A program made the translations under genes and the position numbers. The notes under the pieces were generated by a model that had not been told where the DNA came from, did no database searches, and saw nothing but the letters and a program-made list of their open reading frames with translations. Of a stretch of DNA of 64,000 bases, positions 52,336 through 61,230 are shown one piece after another. Source of the stretch: JAHEEL01 sp963700375 (GTDB taxonomy: Bacteria > Actinomycetota > Acidimicrobiia > Spongiisociales > UBA5794); NCBI GenBank assembly GCA_963700375.1, contig CAVOXF010000003.1, forward strand, positions 434,001 to 498,000, in the 5' to 3' direction. The first letter of the stretch is position 1, and each line of letters starts with the position of its first letter.

Positions 52336-53412
52336 TTGGGAGTATTCGAAGCGATCGGCACCGAAACGCATGAAGAGGTGTTGTTCGGTGCAGACCACGC
52401 GAGCGGTCTCCGAACGATCATCGCAATCCACGACACGTCCCTCGGTCCCGCCCTCGGTGGGACCCGCTTCTATCCGTACGCAGACGAAGACGCAGCCTTG
52501 CGCGACGTCCTTCGCCTCGCCAAGGGAATGACTCTCAAGTCTGCAGCGGCCGGCCTCGACTTCGGCGGCGGCAAGGCCGTGATCATCGGTGATCCGGCAA
52601 CGCTGTGGAGCGAGGACCTGATCCGCGCCTACGGACGCGAGATCGACGCGCTCGGCGGACGCTACGTCACCGCCGAGGACGTCGGCACGACGGTCGAGGA
52701 CATGGTCCTCATCTCGCAAGAGACTCCCTACGTCTCCGGGTTGCCATTCGACCTCGGCGGTTCGGGTGACCCCTCACCGGCCACGGCACGAGGGGTGATG
52801 GCCGCCCTGCGCGCCATCGGTGAACGGTTGTGGGGATCAGACGACCTTGCCGGGCGCCGCGTCGCCGTCCAGGGCGTTGGGAAGGTCGGCATGGACCTCG
52901 TCAGGCGTCTCACTGAGGTTGGTGCCGAAACCGTCGTCACCGACCCGAACGGCAGCGCCGTCGAGTTCGCGGTCGAAGCGTACGGATCGGCCGCGGTGTC
53001 CCTCGACGATATCTACGACGTCCCGTGCGACGTCTTCTCCCCCTGCGCCCTCGGAGCGACGCTCAACGAAGAGACCATTCGCCGCCTGCATTGCACGGCG
53101 ATCGCGGGATCGGCGAACAACCAACTCGCGGTCGACTGGGACATCGACGCCATCACCGACCGCGGGATCCTGTATGCACCCGACTTCGTCGTGAACGCCG
53201 GCGGGGTGATCAACATCGCGGTCGAAGCCGACGGGTATTCCCCGGAACGTGCCGCTGAGATGGTCGACCGCATCTACGACAACCTCATGGCCGTCTTCGA
53301 GACCGTTGATACCGACGGCGTCAACACCAACGAAGCGGCCCTTCGGTTTGTCGATCGGAGAATCGAAGAGGCGGGCGGCCGCCGATTCAGACACGAGTGC
53401 GCCGCGCAGTGA
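52336..53412 (+). CDS. Leucine/valine dehydrogenase-family amino-acid dehydrogenase
   Basis: Oxidatively deaminates a branched-chain amino acid to the 2-oxoacid with NAD. The 358-residue protein has LGPALGGTRF near residues 35-44, AGLDFGGGKAVIIGDP near 70-85 with the catalytic Lys, the Rossmann loop VAVQGVGKVGMDLVRRL, and GSANNQLAVDWD. TTG 52336 follows AAAGGAG by 5 nt. The frame upstream to 51403 overlaps another gene and is not coding. The next gene, 10 nt on, is the E1 of the branched-chain 2-oxoacid dehydrogenase, consistent with Leu/Val/Ile catabolism or branched fatty-acid precursor supply. Confidence 0.92.
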   Translation: MGVFEAIGTETHEEVLFGADHASGLRTIIAIHDTSLGPALGGTRFYPYADEDAALRDVLRLAKGMTLKSAAAGLDFGGGKAVIIGDPATLWSEDLIRAYGREIDALGGRYVTAEDVGTTVEDMVLISQETPYVSGLPFDLGGSGDPSPATARGVMAALRAIGERLWGSDDLAGRRVAVQGVGKVGMDLVRRLTEVGAETVVTDPNGSAVEFAVEAYGSAAVSLDDIYDVPCDVFSPCALGATLNEETIRRLHCTAIAGSANNQLAVDWDIDAITDRGILYAPDFVVNAGGVINIAVEADGYSPERAAEMVDRIYDNLMAVFETVDTDGVNTNEAALRFVDRRIEEAGGRRFRHECAAQ

Positions 53413-53422
53413 GAGGAGCGCC

Positions 53423-55441
53423 GTGACACTGGACTTCGACCACAAGGCCCTCGGGTTGACCAACGACGACCTCGTCGACCTGTACCGCAAGATGCTCATC
53501 TCGCGCAGACTCGACGACAAGATGTGGGCATTGAACCGGCAGGGCCGGGTGCCGTTCGTGGTGTCGGTCTCCGGTCACGAGGCAACCCAAATCGGCTTGG
53601 CCGCGGTGCTCGACCCGACGAAGGACTGGTCGCTTCCGTACTACCGCGACATCGCCTTCAACATCGGCCTCGGTGTCACACCGAAAGACGTCTTCATGGG
53701 TGTGTTCGCGAAGGCCGAGGATCCCGCGTCGGGTGGCCGCCAGATGCCGAACCACTGGTCGGAACCGGATCTGAACCTCTTCACCCACTCGTCCGTGATC
53801 GCCACGCAGTATCCGCATGCGGTCGGTGTGGCCTATGAGTTGAAGCGGCGCGGCACCGACGCCGTTGTCTACGTCTCCGGCGGCGAAGGGTCGACGTCCG
53901 AAGGCGACTGGCACGAGGCGATGAACTTTGCCGGAATCCACAAGCTGCCGGTGATCTTCCTCATTCAGAACAACCTCTACGCGATCTCCGTCCCCGCGGA
54001 CGAAGAGGTCGCCGGCCAGGTCGCCGACCGCGCCAAAGGGTACGGCATGAAGGGCGTGGTCGTCGATGGCAACAACATCATCGCGATGTATGCCGCCGCC
54101 TCCGCCGCCGTCGAGCGAGCGCGGGCAGGTGACGGCCCAACGCTCATCGAGGCGAAGACCTACCGCTACTACGCCCATACGTCGGACGACGACGACAAGC
54201 TGTACCGGACCCGTGAAGAAGTCGAACTCTGGCGCAGGAAGGACCCAATCCCCACCTTCCGACAGTATCTCGTCGAGCAGCGAGCCCTCAGCGCAACGGC
54301 CGAGGCGAAGCTCGAATCAGAGGTCACCGCCCTGGTGAACAACGCAGTAGCCGCGGCGGAGGACGCCCCCGATCCAACGGATGCAACCAGCAACGTCTAT
54401 GCGAACCCGATCGTCCCCTCGACGCCGGTCGAGTTCGTGGAAGCGGCCCCGATCGGCGAAGAGATCAACCTCATCACCGCCATCAACCGCACACTCCACT
54501 ACGCCATGGGACGGGATCCGAACACGGTCATCTTCGGTGAGGACGTCGCCGATCCGAAGGGCGGCGTCTTCAAGGCGACGGCGGGCTTGACCGACGCCTA
54601 TGGAGCCGACCGTTCGTTCAATACTCCGCTCGCCGAGTCTGTGATCATCGGCCTCGGCGTCGGCATCGCAGCCACCGGGACCAAGACGATCGCGGAGATC
54701 CAGTTCGCCGACTTCATCCATCCTGCGTTCGACCAGATCGTCTCCGAGGTTGCCCGAATTCGATATCGCACCAACGGTCGGTGGTCCTGCCCGATGGTGA
54801 TACGGACGCCCTACGGGGGCGGCATCCACGGAGCGATGTACCACTCGCAGTCGATCGAGGCGTTCTACGCACACGTGCCGGGCCTCAAGATCGTGACTCC
54901 GTCGACCCCGGCCGATGCCAAGGGTCTGCTGCTGTCCGCCATCGATGACCCCGACCCCGTGATGTTCCTCGAGCCGAAGAAGCTGTACCGACTGGCAGTC
55001 GGACCGATGCCGGAAGGCGACTATCGCGTTCCGATCGGCCGGGCAGCCCTGCGCCGCGCCGGCAATGACCTGACGATCATCTCGTACGGTGCGATGGCTC
55101 ACTTCTCCGTCGAAGCCGCCGACCTGCTCCGAAACGAAGGGATCGACGCCACGGTTGTCGACCTCCGCTCGCTCCGCCCGCTCGATTGGCCGACGATCGA
55201 AGCAGCCGTCAAGCGGACCAGCAAGGTGCTGATTGTCTACGAGGACAACGAGTTCCTCGGCTACGGCGCTGAGGTCTCGGCCCAGATCTCGGAGAAGGCC
55301 TTCGATTGGCTCGACGCCCCGGTTCGTCGCTACGCCTCGCCGGATGTCCCCACGTTCCCGTACGCGACCTCGCTCGAAGAGCAGATCATCCCCAACGTCG
55401 CCGGCATCATCGAACACGCAAGAGCCCTCGCCGCGTTCTAG
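53423..55441 (+). CDS. Branched-chain 2-oxoacid dehydrogenase E1, alpha and beta fused
   Basis: Decarboxylates 2-oxoacids of Val, Leu and Ile. A 672-residue single chain. Residues ~1-330 are E1-alpha (YYRDIAFNIGLGVTPKDVF, the TPP segment GGEGSTSEGDWHEAM, RYYAHTSDDDDKLYR). Residues ~345-672 are E1-beta (VIFGEDVADPKGGVFKATAG, PLAESVIIGLGVGIA, DLRSLRPLDW). Most bacteria encode these as two proteins. GTG 53423 follows GAGAGGAG by 4-5 nt. E2 and E3 genes are not adjacent. It is cytosolic and probably co-transcribed with the amino-acid dehydrogenase before it. Confidence 0.93.
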   Translation: MTLDFDHKALGLTNDDLVDLYRKMLISRRLDDKMWALNRQGRVPFVVSVSGHEATQIGLAAVLDPTKDWSLPYYRDIAFNIGLGVTPKDVFMGVFAKAEDPASGGRQMPNHWSEPDLNLFTHSSVIATQYPHAVGVAYELKRRGTDAVVYVSGGEGSTSEGDWHEAMNFAGIHKLPVIFLIQNNLYAISVPADEEVAGQVADRAKGYGMKGVVVDGNNIIAMYAAASAAVERARAGDGPTLIEAKTYRYYAHTSDDDDKLYRTREEVELWRRKDPIPTFRQYLVEQRALSATAEAKLESEVTALVNNAVAAAEDAPDPTDATSNVYANPIVPSTPVEFVEAAPIGEEINLITAINRTLHYAMGRDPNTVIFGEDVADPKGGVFKATAGLTDAYGADRSFNTPLAESVIIGLGVGIAATGTKTIAEIQFADFIHPAFDQIVSEVARIRYRTNGRWSCPMVIRTPYGGGIHGAMYHSQSIEAFYAHVPGLKIVTPSTPADAKGLLLSAIDDPDPVMFLEPKKLYRLAVGPMPEGDYRVPIGRAALRRAGNDLTIISYGAMAHFSVEAADLLRNEGIDATVVDLRSLRPLDWPTIEAAVKRTSKVLIVYEDNEFLGYGAEVSAQISEKAFDWLDAPVRRYASPDVPTFPYATSLEEQIIPNVAGIIEHARALAAF

Positions 55442-55483
55442 GGACCGGTCTCTCCAGGACTTCCTCCCCTTCAGCTTCCTCTT

Positions 55484-55502
55484 CCTCCCCCTCAGGGGGA
55501 GG
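55484..55502. terminator. Perfect GC-rich hairpin after the E1 gene
   Basis: CCTCCCCC TCA GGGGGAGG, an 8-bp stem with a 3-nt loop in a CT-rich stretch about 40 nt after the E1 stop. No T-run follows, so it is either a weak terminator or a dispersed palindromic repeat. The rest of 55442-55635 has no gene. Confidence 0.45.
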
Positions 55503-55635
55503 TGGCCTGAGCGATGCTCGGGATGGAGGAGGTCTCTCTCTCGCTTCGCTCACCGGCCGATGAATTCGCAAGATCCCTCGAGAGTCTTCATGCCCAGCAC
55601 CGGTTCCTGTCACACACCGCTGATGTGTTGCGAGT

Positions 55636-56768
55636 ATGGACCCGACGAGTTCCACCACCGACGCGATCGAGCAGAAGCTGCTCGAAGACGAAGCGACCAT
55701 CGCCCGAGCCCGAGCATCGCAGATGTCTCTACTCCGCGAACTCGACCGGTGCCAGACGGCGGTGCCCGACGGCCACCGGTCCCTGGTCGAATGGTTTGCG
55801 GGCCGGATCGATGTTGCCCCCGAGACCGCCAGAACCCTCATCTCCACGGCGAAGCGCTTCCAGGAACTCCCCGAGGTCGACCACGCCGTGGCTTCGGGGG
55901 AGATCGGGCTCGACCGGGCCGTCGCGGTGTTGCAGTTCGCGGGTCGGGACGACAGCTTGGACCTCTTGAGTGAGATGGCCGGGTTTGACATTGCCGGGAT
56001 CCGGCACCTCGCCGCACGACGAGGTCGCATGTCCCGGTTGGACGAGGAATTCGCGTTCGAGTCGCGGTACGTCTCGATGCGCCCGAATCTCGACGAATCC
56101 ACCTGACGGTTGCACGGGCAGCTTGCCGGGCTTGCGGGCCGGATCGTTGTCGAAGCCCTTGAAGCGCGGGGCGATGGGCTCCCGTACGGACCCAACGCCA
56201 CCCCGTCACGCACCACCCGCAACGCGGACGCCCTGTGGTCGATCGCACTGGACTCCACCCGCGGCAACGACGGTGCGACGGGAGAAGCCGCTGCCCCGAT
56301 GGTGACGATCTTCGTGGACGCTTCGGAAGCCGCCGCTACGAACGGCGAGGCCGGCGTGACGGTCGAGGCCGGTCCCCAGGTCGGGCCGAACACGCTCGAA
56401 GCGATCCTGTGTGACGGTGTGATCGAGGTCACCGCAAGAACCAAGGACGGCACATCGCTCGCCATCGGGCACAGGTCCCGCGTGATTCCGCCCCGTCTCC
56501 GCAGGTTCATTCTGCATCGCGACGCCGCAGGATGCACGATCGCGGGCTGCGTCAGCGGGTATCGCCTTCAGGTGCATCACATCCGGCCCTGGTCCCGAGG
56601 CGGCCGTACCGACCCAGACAACCTCACCACCGTCTGTGGTTCCACCATCACGCGGTGATCCACGACCGAGGCTTCACCATCGACCCAACCTCACCGCCCC
56701 AACGAAGACGCCTCCTCCACCCGAGGATCCAGGCACCGCCGACCCGCACGAGTTGGCGAGTCGCGTAG
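55636..56768 (+). pseudogene. DUF222/HNH endonuclease (13E12-type) gene with an in-frame TGA and a frameshift
   Basis: A protein of about 375 residues would start at ATG 55636. The DUF222 part reads LVEWFAGRIDVAPETARTLI and LDRAVAVLQFAGRDDSLDLL. At 56104-56106 TGA replaces the Trp expected before RLHGQLAGLAGRIVVEALE. The same frame continues to the HNH motif LQVHHIRPWSRGGRTDPDNL. After TTVC one base is missing, and the ending WFHHHAVIHDRGFTIDPTSP is read in another frame. Both lesions point to a dead gene. Intact relatives are multicopy nuclease-like proteins in actinobacteria. Confidence 0.8.
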
Positions 56769-56806
56769 CCCGTCCCCCAAGTCCCCCCGCCCGGAGGGTC
56801 GGGGAC

Positions 56807-56829
56807 GCGCATTCGCTCTGCGAATGCGC
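56807..56829. repeat. Perfect 10-bp inverted repeat after the HNH pseudogene
   Basis: GCGCATTCGC TCT GCGAATGCGC forms a stable 10-bp stem with a 3-nt loop about 40 nt after the HNH stop. There is no T-run; it may be a terminator or a mobile palindromic element linked to 13E12-type genes. Confidence 0.6.
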
Positions 56830-56885
56830 AGGAGGGCCTCTGGGAGCCCGAACCACCCAGATGGGGACCGTCCGCGTGCTTCATC

Positions 56886-56906
56886 TGGTAGCCGGTAGCT
56901 GGTAGC
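56886..56906. repeat. Three tandem 7-mers, YGGTAGC
   Basis: TGGTAGC, CGGTAGC and TGGTAGC lie end to end. They sit between the HNH pseudogene and the acetyltransferase gene. No function is apparent. Confidence 0.5.
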
Positions 56907-56933
56907 CGGCAACCCTTCCCTGGCGACTCCGCC

Positions 56934-57716
56934 CTATAGGCGCTTCACGCGCCGTTCTACCTTCTTGCGGATGCGGTTGTAGGACGGTGGCGGGCCCTTC
57001 TGCAGTGGCTTGCCTTCGAGATAGACACAGTCGCTCTGGCCACACGCAATCATGTCTACCTGCTCGCTCATATCGATGCTCTCGAACACGACAGCGTCCC
57101 CGAATTCGGCGGCTGCGCGCTTTGCTCGCTCATAGACCAGGTTCTGCGCGGGACACCATCCGCTGATGTAGCCGGTGACGGTGACTCTGCCTTCGACCGG
57201 TTGCGGTTTCGGTCCCGGTTCGATCCATCGCGGTGGCACCGCGTCGGGGCTGAACGGTTTCCACAGCAACGTCTGGAGCGAGTTGCGGTCAACCGTCCGG
57301 TAGCCGTGCTTCTTGAACCACCTGGCCTTCATCCACCACGGTATCGCGACTCCCCACGCGGCCATCCCCTTGAACCCAAGCTCTTCGGCGTCGCGTTCGG
57401 CGGCCGTGAGGAGTGCCGTGCCGATGCCGTGACCCTGGTGATCGCCGACTCCCTGTTTGTAGCCGTGCACCCAGATGCACAGGATCATGCAGAGGTCGGT
57501 TCCAAGCGCCGGGGAATGCTCGATGGGTATGTACTGAATCATCCCGACCGGGCGGTTCTGGTCGTCGACGGCGAGCTTGACCCGCAGTCCACGGTCGCGC
57601 ATCTTGCGGTACCAGCGGGATTTGTGGTCGCCGGCCTCGTCCAACTCGTCGGACCAGTCCTCGAGACAACGGAAGTACGAATCCTCGTATTCGGGTGTGA
57701 GATCGACGACCTCCAT
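56934..57716 (-). CDS. GNAT acetyltransferase with C-terminal YoaP-like domain
   Basis: A 260-residue protein. Residues ~1-140 are a GNAT domain (GDHQGHGIGTALLTAAERDA as the acetyl-CoA loop, with an alternate Tyr-Lys-Gln turn before it). Residues ~170-260 resemble the YoaP-like thioredoxin-fold domain (ISGWCPAQNLVYERAKRAAA, ACGQSDCVYLEGKPLQKGPP) with conserved Cys. AAAGGAG precedes ATG 57716 by 8 nt. Acceptor unknown. It stands alone on the minus strand. Confidence 0.8.
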   Translation of the reverse strand: MEVVDLTPEYEDSYFRCLEDWSDELDEAGDHKSRWYRKMRDRGLRVKLAVDDQNRPVGMIQYIPIEHSPALGTDLCMILCIWVHGYKQGVGDHQGHGIGTALLTAAERDAEELGFKGMAAWGVAIPWWMKARWFKKHGYRTVDRNSLQTLLWKPFSPDAVPPRWIEPGPKPQPVEGRVTVTGYISGWCPAQNLVYERAKRAAAEFGDAVVFESIDMSEQVDMIACGQSDCVYLEGKPLQKGPPPSYNRIRKKVERRVKRL

Positions 57717-57935
57717 CGCATGCTCCTTTCGCGCTCAAGGCTATCAGCATCGAATATGCCCGTTCCGACGGGGTGGGGTTCGCGAGAGCTTCCCGTCTGC
57801 CAACATGTGGTCACTGAGGAGAGCGAGCATCACCGTGCCTACCCACCCTGCAGACGGCAGCCCTGAGTCTGGGCCAACCGGCGCCAAAGGCATGCTGGCC
57901 GCTGCGCACGGGCCCCTCATCCGGCGAACAATCAC

Positions 57936-59180
57936 GTGACGCACCCGCCGACCGACGAGTTGGGCGCGCGCCGCCGGTTCTTGCTCCTCCGTGGTCTCAG
58001 ATGGCTTCCGGCCGGTCTCATGATCCCGGTCCTCGTCCTTCTCCTTCTCGAACGAGGTCTCAGCCTCGGTCAGCTCGGTCTCGCGTTTGCGGCCCAGGGC
58101 CTGGTGGTGCTCGTCCTCGAATTGCCGACGGGAGGCTTTGCCGACTCCCTTGGTCGACGCCGGGTTCTGCTTCTTGCGACGGTGTTCGAGGTCGGAGCCA
58201 TCTCCCTCTTGATGGTTGCCCGCTCGGTGATCGCGCTCGCCGTGGCGTTCGCACTGCTGGGCATCTACCGCGCGTTGGAGAGCGGCCCACTCGACGCCTG
58301 GTACGTCGATACCGCCCAGGCGCTCGACCCCAATGCCACCATCGAGCGGGGCCTGTCGCTCGGTGGAGTGGTCGTTGGTGTCGCCATCAGCGTCGGTTCC
58401 CTTGCCAGCAGCGTCCTCGTTGCCCTCCAGCCGCTGCCCCGCGTCGATCCACTCGTCACACCGCTGATCGCTGCGCTGGTTCTGCTCGCCGTCGAGTTCG
58501 TTGCGATCAGCATCCTCATGACGGAGCCGAATCAACCGTGGAGTCTTCGCGGACTGAAGAAGGCCATGGTGGAGACGCCCCCGATCATCGCGGGAGCGAT
58601 TCGCACCGTGAAGACGAGCACGGTCCTGATCGCTCTGATCGCCGTCGAGTTTCTATGGGGGTTCGGGATGGTCTCGTTCGAGACGTTCACGCCACCCAGG
58701 CTGGCAGCGGTCATGGGGAACGCCGACCATGCGGCAACGGTCCTGGGGCCGGCAAGCACAGGAGCGTGGCTCGCGGCAGCCGGCGGCGCAGCGCTCGTTC
58801 CGCTCCTGACGCGTCGATTGCGGCCCGCATATGCGGGAGCGAGCCTCCGGATTGCCCAGGGCTTGACCGTGCTCGGCATCGCGTTCGTCGCTGGACCGGT
58901 CGGCGTGGTGGCCGCCTATGTGCTCACCATCGGAATCAACGGCGCCTCAGATCCGATCCATCAGGGCATGCTTCATCGGGCGGTCATTGAACCCGGCGGC
59001 CGGGCAACGATCGTCTCCGTCAACAGCCTGACCGCTCACGCCGGAGGGATGCTGGGCGGGATCGCCCTCGGCACGCTCGCCGATACCACCAGCCTGACGA
59101 CGGCGATGGCGGCCGGGGCCGCAATCCTCAGCGCGGCTGCGCCGCTCTACCTCGTCGCGGCCCGGCGAACGAAGTCGTAG
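57936..59180 (+). CDS. MFS-superfamily transporter
   Basis: A 414-residue membrane protein with about twelve hydrophobic segments; the cytoplasmic loop after helix 2 has ELPTGGFADSLGRRRVLLLA near residues 64-83, the MFS signature. The substrate is unknown; its nearest general resemblance is to drug-efflux proteins. GTG 57936 is used; ATG 58020 is an internal alternative. The ~220 nt upstream (57717-57935) have no gene. Confidence 0.88.
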   Translation: MTHPPTDELGARRRFLLLRGLRWLPAGLMIPVLVLLLLERGLSLGQLGLAFAAQGLVVLVLELPTGGFADSLGRRRVLLLATVFEVGAISLLMVARSVIALAVAFALLGIYRALESGPLDAWYVDTAQALDPNATIERGLSLGGVVVGVAISVGSLASSVLVALQPLPRVDPLVTPLIAALVLLAVEFVAISILMTEPNQPWSLRGLKKAMVETPPIIAGAIRTVKTSTVLIALIAVEFLWGFGMVSFETFTPPRLAAVMGNADHAATVLGPASTGAWLAAAGGAALVPLLTRRLRPAYAGASLRIAQGLTVLGIAFVAGPVGVVAAYVLTIGINGASDPIHQGMLHRAVIEPGGRATIVSVNSLTAHAGGMLGGIALGTLADTTSLTTAMAAGAAILSAAAPLYLVAARRTKS

Positions 59181-59216
59181 CCGCTCACCTCGACTCCGAT
59201 CGGTCGGCCCTTGAGA

Positions 59217-60443
59217 TCAATCGGCGTAGCGAGCCAACCACCTCCCGTACAGTCGCTCAACGTGCCGGCGCGGCGCGGCGTAGAACTCGTGCTGCGTCAC
59301 ATCGAGTTCGACCGGTTCTGTAACCGTTTGCACCCGCGGGTTTCGGGCAGCGAACCTGCGAACTACGCCGGCATGTGGCTTGAGTGATCCGTCGGGCCGG
59401 ACCAGGCCGAAGAACCGTTCGTGGATCGCCTCGTCGCACGGGGGAGACGACCACAACTCCTCGGCGTAGTCGGCGAAACACCACAGCATCGCTCCGGTCG
59501 ACCCCGCGGCGAGCAGATTCTCGAGCACCTCCTCGAGGTAGGCGGCAAACGCCTCCTCGGATGCCATGAACTGCGTCCGTGGCCGACCGAATGCCATCCA
59601 CCCCCAGGTTCTCGACGGATTGCCCGGGGCTTCGGTGCAGGCCCCGAACTCTTCCGCCATCGTTGGCTTACCGCAGAACGCCGTCGTGAGAGCGCACATG
59701 AACGGCACGAACCGAGTATCGAGTTCGCCACGGGACCAATCGGAGTACATCGGATAGCCGTGCATCACCGCCAAGTCGACAGCCCCGAACACGTCCCCGA
59801 CCCAGAGGCCGTTGTCGAGTTGCAGGCTCTCGACGTGCAGACCGCAGGTGATCGGATGATCAGGGTCGATCGACCGGATGATCGATGTCATCTCTTCGAC
59901 CCAGGCCTTTCCTGCCAGGTGCGTCGTCGGCCGTGCGAAGTTGTCAGGCTCGTTCCCGAGGTTCCAGACGCCGATCGCGGGATGACACCGATAGCGCTCG
60001 ACGACGGTTTGCAGCAACAGGCGTTCGGCACCGAGTACCAGCGGATCCTCGAACGGGTTCCGGACGGCGCAATCGACGACCCTTCCATCGCTGATCACCT
60101 GGTTGACGAAGTCCGGCATTGGTTCGGACGGCAGGAGCATCCACGGCGGCGCCCAGTTCGGACCGCTCATGTGGCCGGTGAAGAAGGTGACGTCCAGCCG
60201 GAGGCCGAGCTCCTCCGCAATGTCACACACGGTGCCGAGATTGTCGAGCGACCTCTCATCAACCACGTCGGGCTTCGGCTGCCAGTGTTCCCAGAAAAGG
60301 AAGATGCGGACCATCGTCATGCCGACTTCAGCGATGATTCCGAACTCCTCGCGCACCTCGTCTTCGTCGAAGTCGGCCCACCACGTCATCGCTTTGCGCC
60401 TGGGCCAGTAGTTGACACCCAGGATGAAGGGATCGCCCGTCAT
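59217..60443 (-). CDS. GH5-like glycoside hydrolase (cellulase/mannanase superfamily)
   Basis: A 408-residue TIM-barrel enzyme. WNLGNEPDNF near residues 144-153 gives the conserved acid/base Glu after Asn, and MAEEFGACTE near residues 263-272 gives the candidate nucleophile Glu of the GH-A clan. The opening ILGVNYWPRRKAMTWW resembles glycosidases of GH5/GH42 type. No signal peptide is seen, so it may act on intracellular oligosaccharides; the substrate is unknown. ATG 60443 is chosen because upstream sequence to 60953 is unrelated. Confidence 0.82.
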   Translation of the reverse strand: MTGDPFILGVNYWPRRKAMTWWADFDEDEVREEFGIIAEVGMTMVRIFLFWEHWQPKPDVVDERSLDNLGTVCDIAEELGLRLDVTFFTGHMSGPNWAPPWMLLPSEPMPDFVNQVISDGRVVDCAVRNPFEDPLVLGAERLLLQTVVERYRCHPAIGVWNLGNEPDNFARPTTHLAGKAWVEEMTSIIRSIDPDHPITCGLHVESLQLDNGLWVGDVFGAVDLAVMHGYPMYSDWSRGELDTRFVPFMCALTTAFCGKPTMAEEFGACTEAPGNPSRTWGWMAFGRPRTQFMASEEAFAAYLEEVLENLLAAGSTGAMLWCFADYAEELWSSPPCDEAIHERFFGLVRPDGSLKPHAGVVRRFAARNPRVQTVTEPVELDVTQHEFYAAPRRHVERLYGRWLARYAD

Positions 60444-60553
60444 CCGGCGATCGATAGGACCGCTACGCCGGCATGTCGCTTTGCCGCCGCTAGACAGTCC
60501 ACGTCGTTGGAGGCGGCATTCGATTCGAACCGGGTCGTTCGCGGAGCCACGGT

Positions 60554-61144
60554 TCACGCCCTCGCGTACGTGGCGATCAGAACGCCGGTCGGGGCCTGAG
60601 TCACGCTCTCGAGGCGGAGCGTTCGGGCTATCCCGTCGTCGGGGAAGATGCGTTTCCCGCCGCCGAGCAGGACCGGCTCGATCATCAATCGGTAGATATC
60701 GACAAGATCCCGGCCTACGAGATACCGAACGAGCTGGGCGCTCCCCCACACCTGAAGATCGCCGCCGATGCGTTCCTTGACGGACGCCACGGAGCCCGCC
60801 ACATCGTCCGAGGGGAGCAAAGCCGAGTTGTTCCACGCCGTCACGTCCTCGTTCGTGAGCGACCGGGATACGACGTACTTGTCGATCGCATTCATCCGAT
60901 CCGCGAATGGGTCGCCGGCCCGTTCCGGCCAGGCCGCGGCCATCGCCTGCCACGTGCGCCTGCCGAACAGGAGCGCGTCGGTGGACCCCATCGCCTCGTC
61001 GATCGCCGCACCCATCGTTGCGCCGTCAAAGAACGGCATCGACCATCCGCCGTGATCGAAACCGCCGTCGGAGTCCTCGTCGGGACCACCAGGCGCCTGC
61101 ACGACGCCGTCGAGACTCATGAAGTCGATCACAACAAGCCGCAT
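60554..61144 (-). CDS. Dihydrofolate reductase/RibD C-terminal-family protein
   Basis: A 196-residue protein of the RibD_C/DHFR-like fold. MRLVVIDFMSLDGVVQAPGG is the N-terminal strand, LLFGRRTWQAMAAAW the second block, LQVWGSAQLVRYL the nucleotide-site segment and EPVLLGGGKRIFPD the C-terminal signature. ATG 61144 follows GGGTGAGG; the frame is open to 61261. Substrate unknown. It is divergent from the acetyltransferase at 61231. Confidence 0.88.
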   Translation of the reverse strand: MRLVVIDFMSLDGVVQAPGGPDEDSDGGFDHGGWSMPFFDGATMGAAIDEAMGSTDALLFGRRTWQAMAAAWPERAGDPFADRMNAIDKYVVSRSLTNEDVTAWNNSALLPSDDVAGSVASVKERIGGDLQVWGSAQLVRYLVGRDLVDIYRLMIEPVLLGGGKRIFPDDGIARTLRLESVTQAPTGVLIATYARA

Positions 61145-61218
61145 CGCCTCACCCTTCAGATCGCTGATCACTGCCGTTTGGTGTCTCCAATGATCGCAGC
61201 GAGGCCTGCCGTGTGCCG

Positions 61219-61224
61219 TATTCT
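61219..61224 (+). promoter_or_regulatory. Candidate -10 element, leaderless acetyltransferase mRNA
   Basis: TATTCT ends 6 nt before the GTG at 61231 and no ribosome site precedes that GTG. Confidence 0.4.
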
Positions 61225-61230
61225 TGCCTG

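Noticed and set aside
34567..56658. Genetic-code change with TGA read as Trp
   Set aside because: TGA ends many intact genes here (for example hypC, hypD, acr3, arsR), and TGG is used throughout, so recoding genome-wide is excluded.
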